From assembly GCA_022824025.1 (NCBI GenBank), contig JAJEBF010000054.1:1-54117 (forward strand): a DNA stretch of 54,117 nucleotides. Direction: 5' to 3'. The position numbers and the translations under genes were made by a program. The stretch comes from Caldilineaceae bacterium. GTDB lineage: Bacteria; Chloroflexota; Anaerolineae; Caldilineales; Caldilineaceae. Positions 38,081-46,104 of the stretch are shown piece by piece. A model generated the notes under the pieces. The model saw nothing but the letters and a program-made list of their open reading frames with translations, ran no database searches and was not told the DNA's origin. Every line of letters starts with the position of its first letter. Position 1 is the first letter of the stretch.

Positions 38081-39074
38081 CCTTGATTTCTCCGGTGGCC
38101 CGGAGGAGGGTCTCCTGCACGAGCAGCTCGTGTGAGTACGGGCGGGCGGGCGGCTGTTTCCCCTGGATGGTTTTCAGAAAATCCACCAGCTCCAGGTCAT
38201 AGAGCTGCTGGCGCGTCTGTGTCTCGATGGCGACCATCGTGTCTCCCGCATCGAAGCCGCCCTGGGCCTCGGCGAGGCAGAGCCGGATCTCTGTGGCCGG
38301 CTCAAGCGGTTCCATGATCGCGCTGCCGCGGCTGCCGTAGACCTCGAAACGGCGGGCCGCGGGCCGCGTTTCCATGGCCGAAGTGTCGACCAGCGCCATG
38401 GCATTCTCGTATTCGAAGACGCCGAGCGTGTTGTCGGGGCATTCGACGACCAGGCCGGTCTCGTTGCGCAGAAAGGCGGTCACCTTTTGGGGGCGGCCGA
38501 GCAGCCAGACGACCTGATCGAGCATGTGGCAGCCGAGCTCGTAGAAGACGCCGCCGAGATGGCGGCTGACGTCGCGGCGCGCCCGTTCGTCCATCGCGGT
38601 GCCAATACGCGTGCGCAGGGCGAAAATGTCGCCCAGGAACCCCGATTTCACCCACTCGTCGATCTGCTGGAAGCCGGCGTGATAGCGGAACATGTAGCCC
38701 ATCTGGACGGTCAGCCCCTGCTTCTCGGCCGCAGCGATTGTACGCTGCCACTGGGGCCAGTTGTCGCCCGCCGGTTTGTCATACCAGACGTGCTTGCCGG
38801 CCTCCACGCAGTGCTCGGTCTGGTCGAGGCCGTGGTGGGTGGGGCCTTCGGAGGCGACGGCGACGATGGTGTCGTCGTCGAGCATTTCGCTCTCGCTGCC
38901 GAACCAGCGCACGTTCTGATAGGGTCCGTCCGCGGCGGCCATGGCCCGGCGCCGCGCCTCGTCGGGCTCGAGGACGCCGGCCAGCTCCACGTCGGGATTG
39001 TCGATGATCGCGCGCAGCTTGCCGGCGGCGTGGGCGTGTTTGGTGCCGTATTGAGCGACTCGAACTGTTGCCAT
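38076..39074 (-). CDS. Gfo/Idh/MocA-family oxidoreductase
   Basis: The 332-residue protein starts with TVRVAQYGTKHAHAAGKL, a Rossmann N-terminus in which the first Gly-rich loop is atypical (GTKHAHA instead of GxGxxG). The family EKP motif is DKP here (VWYDKPAGDN). The C-terminal half follows the MocA pattern (LGGVFYELGCHMLD, the His-containing active site). It lies downstream of another MocA gene on the same strand. The 3' end overlaps the terminator of the convergent operon. Confidence 0.88.
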   Translation of the reverse strand: MATVRVAQYGTKHAHAAGKLRAIIDNPDVELAGVLEPDEARRRAMAAADGPYQNVRWFGSESEMLDDDTIVAVASEGPTHHGLDQTEHCVEAGKHVWYDKPAGDNWPQWQRTIAAAEKQGLTVQMGYMFRYHAGFQQIDEWVKSGFLGDIFALRTRIGTAMDERARRDVSRHLGGVFYELGCHMLDQVVWLLGRPQKVTAFLRNETGLVVECPDNTLGVFEYENAMALVDTSAMETRPAARRFEVYGSRGSAIMEPLEPATEIRLCLAEAQGGFDAGDTMVAIETQTRQQLYDLELVDFLKTIQGKQPPARPYSHELLVQETLLRATGEIKE

Positions 39075-39147
39075 GTCTGGCTCCTGGGTTCCTTTTTATG
39101 CGCTGCCGCTTCGCGATTTGAGCGCTGGCGAAAGCGCTGCCTCTCCG

Positions 39148-40176
39148 CTAATTGGATGCGATTTGGGGCGGCAGTTCGATCGTCTGCGGCTGTCCGGTGT
39201 GGACCGACTCGATGAGTTTTTCTACGACCAGAGTGGCGAGAATGCCGGGATAGGCGGGCACATAGGGCTCGGTATCGTTGCGGATGGCCTCGACGAGCAG
39301 TGGGATGCGGTCGATGAAGGGGGGCGAGAATGACTCGGTGGTGAGCTCGCCGCTGACGGGGTCGGGCGTAGTGATCGTGGCGCGGCTGAAATGTCTGTCG
39401 AGGACCGCGCTTTGCTGGCCGTCGTTAAAGGTGAAAAACCATTTGGTGAGCTTCTCGCTGAAGCCCGCGTCGCTCATCAGATAGGTGGCAACGGAACCGT
39501 TGGCGAAGCGGATGTGGGCGGCGACGGTATCGATGATTTCGGGCGACGCCAGCTGGCCGGGGTGGGTAACCTGGCCGCCGGTGGCGGAGATCTCGACCGG
39601 CTGCGAGTCGTGCATCCAGCAGACCAGATCGGCGAGGTGGACGCCGACGTCGAAGAGGGGGCCGCCGCCGATGCCGGGCAGCCACTGCCAGCGCGTAAGG
39701 TCTTCCCGGCCGAGCATGACCTGGGCGTGGCTGACCATGGCCGGTTGGATGCGGCTCTTGATAGCCCGCGCGGCGCCGGAGAAGCGAATGGAAAAGTTGA
39801 TCATCAGCTTCTTGCCGGCTTTCTGCATGGCTTCGTAGATGCGCAGGCAGTCGTCGGTGGTCATGGCCATCGGCTTTTCGAGGTAGACGTGCTTGCCGGC
39901 CTCAAACGCGGCGAGAGCAAGCTCAGCGTGGGTGCCGTGGGTGGTGGCGATGGTGACGATCTCAATGTCGTCGTCGGCGAAGATGCGGTCGGCGTCGGTG
40001 GTGTAATACCGGCCTTCAAACTGCTCGTAGTAGCGGCTGGCGGCCTCTTCGTTGATGTCGCAAAAGGCGTACACGTCGATATCGGGCGTCGCGACGGCCC
40101 CCCGGGAATGGGAGTTGCCGACGCTGCCGCAACCGATGAGGGCCCAGCCGAAGGGTTGGTCGTGTGAGCTGGTCAT
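39148..40176 (-). CDS. Gfo/Idh/MocA-family oxidoreductase
   Basis: The 342-residue protein opens with a GxGxxG-like fold (WALIGCGSVGNSHSRGAV), has EKPMAMT and the active-site segment GGGPLFDVGVHLADLV with the conserved His. Its C-terminus ends ASN. The two minus-strand dehydrogenases are 73 bp apart and form an operon; they may act in series on a sugar or cyclitol via 3-keto intermediates, which is inference. Confidence 0.9.
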   Translation of the reverse strand: MTSSHDQPFGWALIGCGSVGNSHSRGAVATPDIDVYAFCDINEEAASRYYEQFEGRYYTTDADRIFADDDIEIVTIATTHGTHAELALAAFEAGKHVYLEKPMAMTTDDCLRIYEAMQKAGKKLMINFSIRFSGAARAIKSRIQPAMVSHAQVMLGREDLTRWQWLPGIGGGPLFDVGVHLADLVCWMHDSQPVEISATGGQVTHPGQLASPEIIDTVAAHIRFANGSVATYLMSDAGFSEKLTKWFFTFNDGQQSAVLDRHFSRATITTPDPVSGELTTESFSPPFIDRIPLLVEAIRNDTEPYVPAYPGILATLVVEKLIESVHTGQPQTIELPPQIASN

Positions 40177-40345
40177 GCTGGCTTCCTCCTTATTGCTTTC
40201 ATTGTGGGAGTAATTGTGCGGTATTCGGTGTCTAAAGACAAGAAGCGCGAGCAGGATTTGCGAGATCTGGAGAATCCGCCGGTTCTGGACGGGGAACGGG
40301 ACTCCGGGGGATGGGCGGGATGAGGGCTTGCTGGATCTGGAGGGA

Positions 40346-40786
40346 TTAGGCTTGGGAGGATGTGGCTTCTTTAAGAAACTCGTTGAGCGGCGTCAGCGCG
40401 GTGACTTCGGCGACGAGGTCCAGAGGCAGGTCATCCAGTTTGCGGAAACGGACGCAGGACTTGCCCATGTTGAGCTTCTTGCCGGTGGCGAGATAGCGCT
40501 GCTTGAACCAGTCGGACAGCGCCGGGTCGGCGTAGACGGTGGTGAGGTAAAGGGACATGTACTGCTTCTGGGATGCGAGAGCGATGTACATGAGAGGCTT
40601 GCCGTTGTACGTGTCCGCGAATTCGCTGAAGGGAACGACGTAGGAAAGCATGCCGTACTGCATGACCTCTTCGTAGCCGTCGGGCAGATTTTCGAGGATG
40701 ACGTCGCGGACCGCGGAGATGGCCTCGCGTCGTTTGGGTTCGAGTTCGGACAGGTACTCTTCGGGGGTCTTGGCGTCGCTTTGCAT
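40346..40786 (-). CDS. DUF1801 (YdhG-like) protein
   Basis: The 146-residue protein shows the DUF1801 pattern: TPEEYLSELEPKRREAISAVRDVI, MQYGMLSYVVP, ALASQKQYMSLYL and FRKLDDLPLDLVAEV. The fold has been linked to iron-chaperone and stress-related roles but the function is uncertain. The start at 40786 was chosen because the upstream part of the frame is unlike a coding region. It is divergent from the DUF6807 gene. Confidence 0.85.
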   Translation of the reverse strand: MQSDAKTPEEYLSELEPKRREAISAVRDVILENLPDGYEEVMQYGMLSYVVPFSEFADTYNGKPLMYIALASQKQYMSLYLTTVYADPALSDWFKQRYLATGKKLNMGKSCVRFRKLDDLPLDLVAEVTALTPLNEFLKEATSSQA

Positions 40787-41053
40787 CTTCGGATTCCCTC
40801 CGGGAAGTTCTTTGTCTCTGATCTTATGGCATCGGCTACGACCCGATCTTTTCGCGGCCCAGAGCGAAAAAAGCGCCGTCTTCTGTAGCCGCTGACCGCT
40901 GCGGTCCCCCCATTGTAGCAGGGGGCGGGTAGGCGGCAAGTCGCGTGGGGGCGGATCAAGCGGTTTGTGGCGGCGGCGGCCAAGGGTTACAGTTGTAAAT
41001 CCACAGAGGGCCGGAAGGGTCACTTGGGTAATCGAGGGTTAGGGAGAGCAACG

Positions 41054-41992
41054 ATGGACGGACAGAGCGGTTTGCAGAATTTCTCGCTTGAAGGCGACCA
41101 GGTGGCGCTGCCGAAGGGGGCGTGGGCGCAGTCGCACCGGCTGAATGTGCGCTGGCGGGGCCGGGATCTGACGGCGCTGAGCCAGGGCGCGTTTCGGGCC
41201 TACCTGTATCCCGTGTATACGCCGGCGGGCTTTGCGATTACGAGCGAATCGCCGCTGGACCATCCGCACCACAATTCGCTGTGGATCGGCGCCGACCACG
41301 TGAACTGCTATCTGCCGTTTGCGGGCGGCGCGCGGGAAGAGGCGAACTACAATTTCTACGTGAACGACATCTTCCAGGGGCGGGCGCCGGGGCGCATTTT
41401 CAGCGTCGACGTGGAGGCGGAGGAAATAGCGGAGGACCATCTGCGGCTGGCGCAGACGCTGCACTGGCAGGGTCCCATCGAGTGGGGCGCGCCGGAGCGG
41501 CGCACGCTGGCGGTGGAGACGCGGACGATCGATATCCGGCCGGGCGAGACGGCCAATCTGTTCGACATCCGTTCCCAGCTGCGCGCCGCGGAGTGGGACC
41601 TGCATATCGGGCCGACGCGGCATGCCTATTTCGGGCTGCGCATGACCGAAGGGCTGCGGGTGACGGACGGAGCGACGATGGTGGACGCCGAAGGCCGGGT
41701 TGGGGGAAAGGCGATCAGCGGGCAGGTGTCGGACTGGGTGGACTGTTCGGGCGAGGTTGCGGGTGGCAGGCGGGCCGGCGCGGCGCTGATTCCGTTCGCG
41801 AGCGCGCGCGGATTCCCCTGGTTCGTGTCTGATTGGGGAACGCTGACGGTGAATCCGATGGCGCGCGAGGGGTATGCGTTAGAGGAGGGGGATACGCTGG
41901 ATTTTGCGGTGCGCTTTGTGGTGCATGACGGGGATGTAGAGGAGGCGGATGTCGCGGGGATGTGGGGCGCGGCCGGCTCCTATCCGGGATGA
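41054..41992 (+). CDS. DUF6807 (PmoA-like) family protein
   Basis: The 312-residue protein shows the signature DHPHHNSLWIGADHVN, as in the family sometimes labelled PmoA (PF14100), which is probably a sugar-binding or hydrolytic beta-sandwich protein found in carbohydrate-degrading clusters. The start follows AGGGAGA. A fragment of a related gene lies 625 bp downstream. The gene is followed by a terminator. Its role in polysaccharide or glycoside use is inferred from typical neighbours. Confidence 0.85.
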   Translation: MDGQSGLQNFSLEGDQVALPKGAWAQSHRLNVRWRGRDLTALSQGAFRAYLYPVYTPAGFAITSESPLDHPHHNSLWIGADHVNCYLPFAGGAREEANYNFYVNDIFQGRAPGRIFSVDVEAEEIAEDHLRLAQTLHWQGPIEWGAPERRTLAVETRTIDIRPGETANLFDIRSQLRAAEWDLHIGPTRHAYFGLRMTEGLRVTDGATMVDAEGRVGGKAISGQVSDWVDCSGEVAGGRRAGAALIPFASARGFPWFVSDWGTLTVNPMAREGYALEEGDTLDFAVRFVVHDGDVEEADVAGMWGAAGSYPG

Positions 41993-42026
41993 AAAGTCCC
42001 CGCTGCCTGGAAGGCGCGGACTTTTT
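41992..42026 (+). terminator. Rho-independent terminator after the DUF6807 gene
   Basis: A 12-bp stem with one mismatch (41992-42003 with 42014-42025), loop of 10 nt, and a T5 run (42022-42026). It overlaps the last base of the stop codon. Confidence 0.75.
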
Positions 42027-42057
42027 CCTGTCAGCAGAGAGCAACTGAAGAAGGCTG

Positions 42058-42339
42058 TCACCTGTTTACAGCGATGGAAAGCCGGATGTCCAAGGCTTCC
42101 AGGACTTTGAACAGTGTATCGATCCGGGGGTTGCCCTTGTCTGAGAGCGCCCGGTAAAGGGATTGCCGCCCTACCCCACTGACATCGGAAACGGATGACA
42201 TCCCTTTGGCGCGTGCTACGTTGCCGAGCGCCTTGGCGAAGTACCGCGGGTCGTTTTCAGCCAGCGCCGCGTTCAGGTACGCCTCTAAAGCCTCGTCGCT
42301 GTCTAAGAAATCGACTACGTCGAACTTCCTTAGTTTCAT
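42058..42339 (-). CDS. HigA/HI1420-type antitoxin, XRE helix-turn-helix
   Basis: The 93-residue protein has the layout of the addiction-module antidotes of the HI1420 group: FDVVDFLDSDEALEAYLNAA at the start, FAKALGNVARAKG, then the helix-turn-helix SGVGRQSLYRALS and a C-terminal RIDTLFKVLEALD. It represses its operon and neutralises a RelE-like toxin. The ATG at 42339 follows GGGGGGAGAG. In this locus the partner gene directly upstream is truncated, so the antitoxin seems to be an orphan. It is convergent with the DUF6807 gene. Confidence 0.85.
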   Translation of the reverse strand: MKLRKFDVVDFLDSDEALEAYLNAALAENDPRYFAKALGNVARAKGMSSVSDVSGVGRQSLYRALSDKGNPRIDTLFKVLEALDIRLSIAVNR

Positions 42340-42371
42340 CTCTCCCCCCCTTTGAATCACATTTGCCACAG

Positions 42372-42554
42372 TTACCCTGTGGAGCCTCCTTCAAGTTCAC
42401 CAGCTATCTGCTGCGCTCGATTTATGTCTCTCTGTTGACCCGACTTATCGCCGCCACAAAGCAGGATCACCACTTTGCGTCGACAGATCATGTCGTAGAC
42501 GCGATAATCCCTGCCCGACGTGATGTCGGAGTTCGGTGTAAACGATTTCCGCAC
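42372..42554 (-). pseudogene. Truncated RelE-like (HI1419-type) toxin
   Basis: The frame ending at 42372 contains SGRDYRVYD and VVILLCGGDKSGQQRDI followed by a short tail. This is the conserved C-terminal half (about 50 residues) of HI1419-type toxins, which are normally about 100 residues. The N-terminal half is missing or rearranged; upstream the sequence reads ETVDVRKSFTPNSD without the usual helices, and soon runs into an antisense DUF6807 fragment. It lies directly upstream of its antitoxin gene, the canonical order of this family. Inactive toxin is the simplest reading. Confidence 0.75.
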
Positions 42555-42616
42555 ATCTACTGTCTCATATGAGAGACACAGGGTCAAGCTGGAAGAATGA
42601 GACTCTACCCGGAATT

Positions 42617-42757
42617 TGGGTGGACTGTTTGGGCGCGGTTGCGGCCGGCGGGCCGCCGCGGCGCTGTTTCCGTACGTGAGCACGCTTGGGTTCCCGTGGT
42701 TCGTGTCGGACTGGGAGACGCTGACGGTCAATCCGATGGCGCGAGAGGGGATGTTGG
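42617..42757 (+). pseudogene. Fragment of a DUF6807 (PmoA-like) gene
   Basis: The DNA resembles 41736-41872 of the complete gene upstream and its frame encodes FPWFVSDWETLTVNPMAREG, differing by one residue from the complete protein over that stretch. Both sides have diverged. The stretch lacks a start and most of the domain. It is either a decayed paralogue or a partial duplication made when the antitoxin segment arrived. Confidence 0.75.
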
Positions 42758-42893
42758 GGGGCTTGCAATGCAGGGTGACTGGAGTGAGGCGTGTGAGATT
42801 GGAAGGTATGGTTGTGCCAGCGATGTTGCCATGGTGTAGGGTAGACCGTGTGCGTCATGCCTTGCCTGGAGGCAACTTTTGAGTCTGAATATC

Positions 42894-43111
42894 AGCGACC
42901 AGCGCTGCGCGATGATTTCGCGCCGGACAGCGATTTCGATCCGCTGGTCGAGTTCGAGCCGGACCGTATCCCCGGCTGCTGATTGTGGCCGGGATGGAGA
43001 TAACGCTGTCGAAACCGTTCGCAGCGCGCTAAGTGGACCTGAGGACGGCGGAGGACCTGAGTCCCCGTTTCCGGCAGGAAGTGCTGGACATGGTCGAAGT
43101 ACAGTATGCGC
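42894..43111 (+). pseudogene. Decayed MNT-type nucleotidyltransferase gene
   Basis: In one frame the segment reads ALRDDFAPDSDFDPLVEFEP, matching the metal-binding PDSDxD active-site region of minimal nucleotidyltransferases (MNT partner in HEPN-MNT modules). After a TGA and a frameshift another frame continues with MEITLS, then a stop, then VDLRTAEDLSPRFRQEVLDM, the typical C-terminal half. The N-terminal GSRARG part is missing. Internal stops and frameshift mark it as a dead gene. Confidence 0.8.
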
Positions 43112-43311
43112 GGACGTGCCAGAATTCGCTTGAATCTTGTCGAGACTGAATCTTTGATCCTCACAAGCCCCATGTTGCAGTTGCCCGCGTTCTTGGTTAC
43201 GCCCGCTTGCCTCCACTTTAGAACACCCTCTAAACACCCAAACAACTGATAAGGTCCTTCCCGCATAGCCCCGTTCGATCTACAGACAATAGAATGCAGG
43301 ACTTCCTGTTT

Positions 43312-43330
43312 TGTATCGTTCTATGATACA
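43312..43330. promoter_or_regulatory. Operator candidate for the DUF4160/DUF2442-XRE operon
   Basis: TGTATC-N7-GATACA is a perfect inverted repeat about 50 bp before the first gene. It overlaps the -10-like TATGAT (43323-43328). The downstream protein has a helix-turn-helix, which suggests autorepression. The rest of the gap (43112-43381) shows nothing else. Confidence 0.45.
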
Positions 43331-43381
43331 CTTTTGCCTGGAGGACTGCACTGAGGGCACTGATTCGCATGAGGATATTGC

Positions 43382-43624
43382 ATGCTGACCGTGGTAATGG
43401 AGGGCCAGTTCCGTTTCGTTGTCAATACAAGGGAGAACAGCTTTGAGCCGCCCCATGTACACGTCTGGGTCGGCGGTGAAGATGTGTGCCGCATAGAGTT
43501 GAACGGAGGCGCCTTTATGGAAGATCCACCGGCCGGAACCCATAGGGACATATTGAGAGCTTATGCCAGGCATGCCGAGGATATCAGGAAGACTTGGGAT
43601 TCCATTCACGGAGGGAGCCGATGA
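43382..43624 (+). CDS. DUF4160 family protein
   Basis: The 80-residue protein has the DUF4160 signature: MLTVVMEGQFRFVVNTRENS, then EPPHVHVWVGGEDVCRIEL and HRDILRAYARHAEDIRKTW. DUF4160 proteins commonly sit next to DUF2442 and are suspected to form toxin-antitoxin-like pairs, with function unproven. The stop codon overlaps the ATG of the next gene (ATGA), so translation is coupled. The ATG follows GAGG. Confidence 0.85.
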   Translation: MLTVVMEGQFRFVVNTRENSFEPPHVHVWVGGEDVCRIELNGGAFMEDPPAGTHRDILRAYARHAEDIRKTWDSIHGGSR

Positions 43625-44127
43625 TTGACGCCGTTCTCGTCAAAAACGCCAATCGCATGATGACGGTCGCAAGCCTCTTGGAACACGGCATCGAACTTAG
43701 CTTCGCCGACGGCGCAAAGGGTCTCATTCCATATTCCGCTCTTCCTGAGATCGGAGAACGTGCGACCTTGTCGGCCCTGGAGTTGCCCAACCCGTACGAA
43801 ATGGTTCTGAAGACGGCCCAAGGCGAAACAGTTGAGATTCCTTGGGACTTCGCCCGTCACTACTGTGACGCCCTGTACCGCCCGGCTGTCGAGGCCGTAG
43901 CCATGCGAGGTAGGCATACGCTTGGCCAACGCATCCGGCGGCTGCGGAAATCCGCCGGACTGTCCCAGGATGCGCTCGCCCGTGCAGCAGGCATCGGGCG
44001 GGTGACACTGGTGCGGCTGGAGAAGGGTGGGCAGTCGCCGAGGTACAAGACCCTGGGGGCGATCGCCAAGGCGCTGAAAGTGGGCGTTTCGGAGTTGTTG
44101 GTGGAGGGGGAGATGCTGCGACGGTAG
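43621..44127 (+). CDS. DUF2442 protein fused to an XRE helix-turn-helix
   Basis: Residues 1-90 (MIDAVLVKNANRMMTVASLL, then FADGAKGLIPYSALPE) match DUF2442; residues 99-160 form a Cro/CI-type DNA-binding domain (LGQRIRRLRKSAGLSQDALA, IGRVTLVRLEKG, TLGAIAKAL). The fusion suggests that the antitoxin-like part both binds its partner and represses the operon. The ATG at 43621 is preferred, since it overlaps the stop of DUF4160. The gene looks intact. Confidence 0.88.
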   Translation: MIDAVLVKNANRMMTVASLLEHGIELSFADGAKGLIPYSALPEIGERATLSALELPNPYEMVLKTAQGETVEIPWDFARHYCDALYRPAVEAVAMRGRHTLGQRIRRLRKSAGLSQDALARAAGIGRVTLVRLEKGGQSPRYKTLGAIAKALKVGVSELLVEGEMLRR

Positions 44128-44158
44128 AGGGTGAGGGAGGCCGTGCGGGGGCAGGTCA

Positions 44159-44246
44159 GCGCCGGACAGCGATTTCGATCCGCTGGTCGAGTTCGAGCCG
44201 GACCATATCCCCGACTGCTGGATCCTGCCGGAATGGAGATAACGCT
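44159..44246 (+). pseudogene. Second MNT-nucleotidyltransferase fragment
   Basis: The sequence repeats the first copy's active-site segment APDSDFDPLVEFEPDHIP and the following MEITL in another frame. It lacks both ends. It directly follows the DUF2442-XRE gene. See the direct-repeat entry. Confidence 0.7.
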
Positions 44247-44327
44247 TTGTCTCCCCCGCACCCATAAATCCGCGCTTCAGGGCAACATCGGCATTCGGAA
44301 GATTCAACGAACTGAGGAAGAGTAGCA

Positions 44328-45404
44328 ATGCAGAGCGTCACAAATCGCCGGGTGGAGCTGATTACTGCCATCCGTCCCCATACGCGCAAAGCAGTGGAAT
44401 ACGCCCAGAGGGCGGAGGAAGCGGGCTGGCATGGCATCGGGATTCTTGACAATCAGAACCTGTGCGGGGACATTTACGTTTCTTTGGCGCTGGCCGCTTC
44501 TGCTACGGAGCGGATCCAGCTGAGCACGGATGTGACGAACCCGGTGACCCGCCACCCGGCGGTGACTGCAGGGGCGATTGCGAGCATTCAGGAGGCGTCG
44601 GAGGGGCGGGCGGTGCTGGGAATCGGGCGCGGCGACTCGGCGCTGGCCTTCGTCGGACACGCGCCCGCCTACGTGAGGGTGCTGGACAGCTACCTGCAAG
44701 CCCTGCAGGCCTATCTGAAGGGAAGCAGCGTGGCCTTCGACGACCTGACACACTGCCGCGGCCTGGCCCCGCCCGTTGATACGCTAAAGCTGGCGGATAC
44801 CCCCGCCGACAGCAGGCTCACGTGGCTCAACGCCCAGGACAAGAAGGTGCCCGTGGCCGTTGCAGCGAGCGGGCCGCGGGTAATCGGAACGGCGGCGCGC
44901 CGCGCCGACATCGTCATGTTCGCGTTGGGGGCGGACCTCAACAGGCTGGCGTGGGGATTGGAGCAGGCCCGCACCGCGCGTTGCGAAGCAGGGCTGGATC
45001 CGGACGGAATCCGGTACGGCGCGTACCTGAACATCGTGTGCCATCCGCAGCTGGAGGCGGCCCGGAAGATGGTCCAGTTCCTGGACACATTCGTGCGGTT
45101 TTCCGTGATGCATGGGAAGACGCATGGGCCGGTAACGCAGGCGGAGAAAGAAGTCCTGACGAATCTGCACGGGGAGTACAACATGCGGGACCGCACCGTA
45201 TCGGTAGTTCCCCCCGCCGAGTTCGTGGACCAATTTGCGGTCGTCGGTCCGCCGGAAAGGTGCATCAGGCGGATCCAGCAGATCGTCGACCTGGGGATAG
45301 ACAGGATCGTGGTGATGGGCCCGACCGTGGACGCAGACGACGATGAGGAGAAGCGGTGCGCGGAACTGCTGACGCGGGAAGTGCTGCCGGCATTTTCAGG
45401 CTGA
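44328..45404 (+). CDS. LLM-class flavin-dependent oxidoreductase (F420- or FMN-dependent)
   Basis: The 358-residue protein has the luciferase-like TIM barrel with AQRAEEAGWHGIGILDNQNL, a strand for the flavin, ATERIQLSTDVTNPVTRHPAVTAGAI, and GRAVLGIGRGDSALAF. Members use F420 or FMN to oxidise or reduce organic compounds; expansions of this family are reported in Chloroflexota that degrade recalcitrant organics. The ATG at 44328 was chosen; the ribosome site (GGAAGAG) is moderate. The gene seems monocistronic. The following 287 bp hold no gene. Confidence 0.9.
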   Translation: MQSVTNRRVELITAIRPHTRKAVEYAQRAEEAGWHGIGILDNQNLCGDIYVSLALAASATERIQLSTDVTNPVTRHPAVTAGAIASIQEASEGRAVLGIGRGDSALAFVGHAPAYVRVLDSYLQALQAYLKGSSVAFDDLTHCRGLAPPVDTLKLADTPADSRLTWLNAQDKKVPVAVAASGPRVIGTAARRADIVMFALGADLNRLAWGLEQARTARCEAGLDPDGIRYGAYLNIVCHPQLEAARKMVQFLDTFVRFSVMHGKTHGPVTQAEKEVLTNLHGEYNMRDRTVSVVPPAEFVDQFAVVGPPERCIRRIQQIVDLGIDRIVVMGPTVDADDDEEKRCAELLTREVLPAFSG

Positions 45405-45691
45405 GGCGCAACCCCGCCAGCCGCGAGGTCAGGCGATTCGGGTAACAGTCAGTCCCGGGATGCAGTCCAGCCACAATGCAATTCGTGTCCGGTTCTGAAT
45501 GCCAGTTCAACTTGATACCAGGATTTTCTTGTATTCTGGGTCGAGTTCAAATCTAGGCCAGAAAAGGCGGCCAAGGAACGGCGACTACTCGTTCAGCAAT
45601 TTACCATCATTGGTCTGTTTGTACGTCCTTCGACTCATTGCAAGGTCCAAGCATGGAGGCTCACCATAGTATTCCCGCGTGATTCCCACCT

Positions 45692-46000
45692 TCACACAAT
45701 TATGAACCGTGCAATTTGGATTTCGTCGTTTTTCGGTTTAAGAAAAACGCCCTTATCGCTTGTGAAAAAGCGGCCACCTAGAGGCCTCTCGCTTAACACA
45801 ACTTCCACTATTTGAACCAGTTGGGGGATTTGCCTTTCCAGGTATACTCTCCGCGCCTCATCTGTGAAACCCCACGCGCTTTGAGGCCAAACCTGATTGA
45901 ATTTGTTACAGCTAAATGTGGCAGGCCAGTCCCATCGTGGTTGAATTTGGACGTACCGGAATTCCTCGAACTCGTCTTGAGTAAGGACTATCTCCTGCAT
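45692..46000 (-). CDS. Hypothetical protein, 102 aa
   Basis: I do not recognise it. From ATG 46000 (AAGGAG upstream) the sequence is MQEIVLTQDEFEEFRYVQIQ, followed by an aromatic-rich middle part (PRWDWPATF, WPQSAWGF) and LERQIPQLVQIVEVVLSERP. No signal or membrane segments. It lies 104 bp downstream of the next gene on the same strand. Small charged pairs of this type are often immunity or toxin-antitoxin parts, but no motif proves this. Confidence 0.55.
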   Translation of the reverse strand: MQEIVLTQDEFEEFRYVQIQPRWDWPATFSCNKFNQVWPQSAWGFTDEARRVYLERQIPQLVQIVEVVLSERPLGGRFFTSDKGVFLKPKNDEIQIARFIIV

Positions 46001-46104
46001 GCAAAGCTCCTTTAGGGGCTGCACTCGGGCTGTACCTGTGAACTTGGTCGGGATTCTCAGGACTTTAGTTGGTGGGCGGTTCTTCAAGCCAGTTCAACAA
46101 CGTC

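Larger units (their letters stand above)
42920..44246. repeat. Direct repeat of ~88 bp flanking the DUF4160/DUF2442-XRE pair
   Basis: 42920-43007 and 44159-44246 are direct copies; the first 46 bp are identical, and the remainder is about 80% identical. Both copies are fragments of MNT-nucleotidyltransferase genes. The span given covers both copies and the ~1.15 kb between them. Confidence 0.85.

Noticed and set aside
42894..43140. Intact nucleotidyltransferase gene
   Set aside because: The conserved segments are in different frames with stop codons between them and the N-terminal GSxxRG motif is missing.
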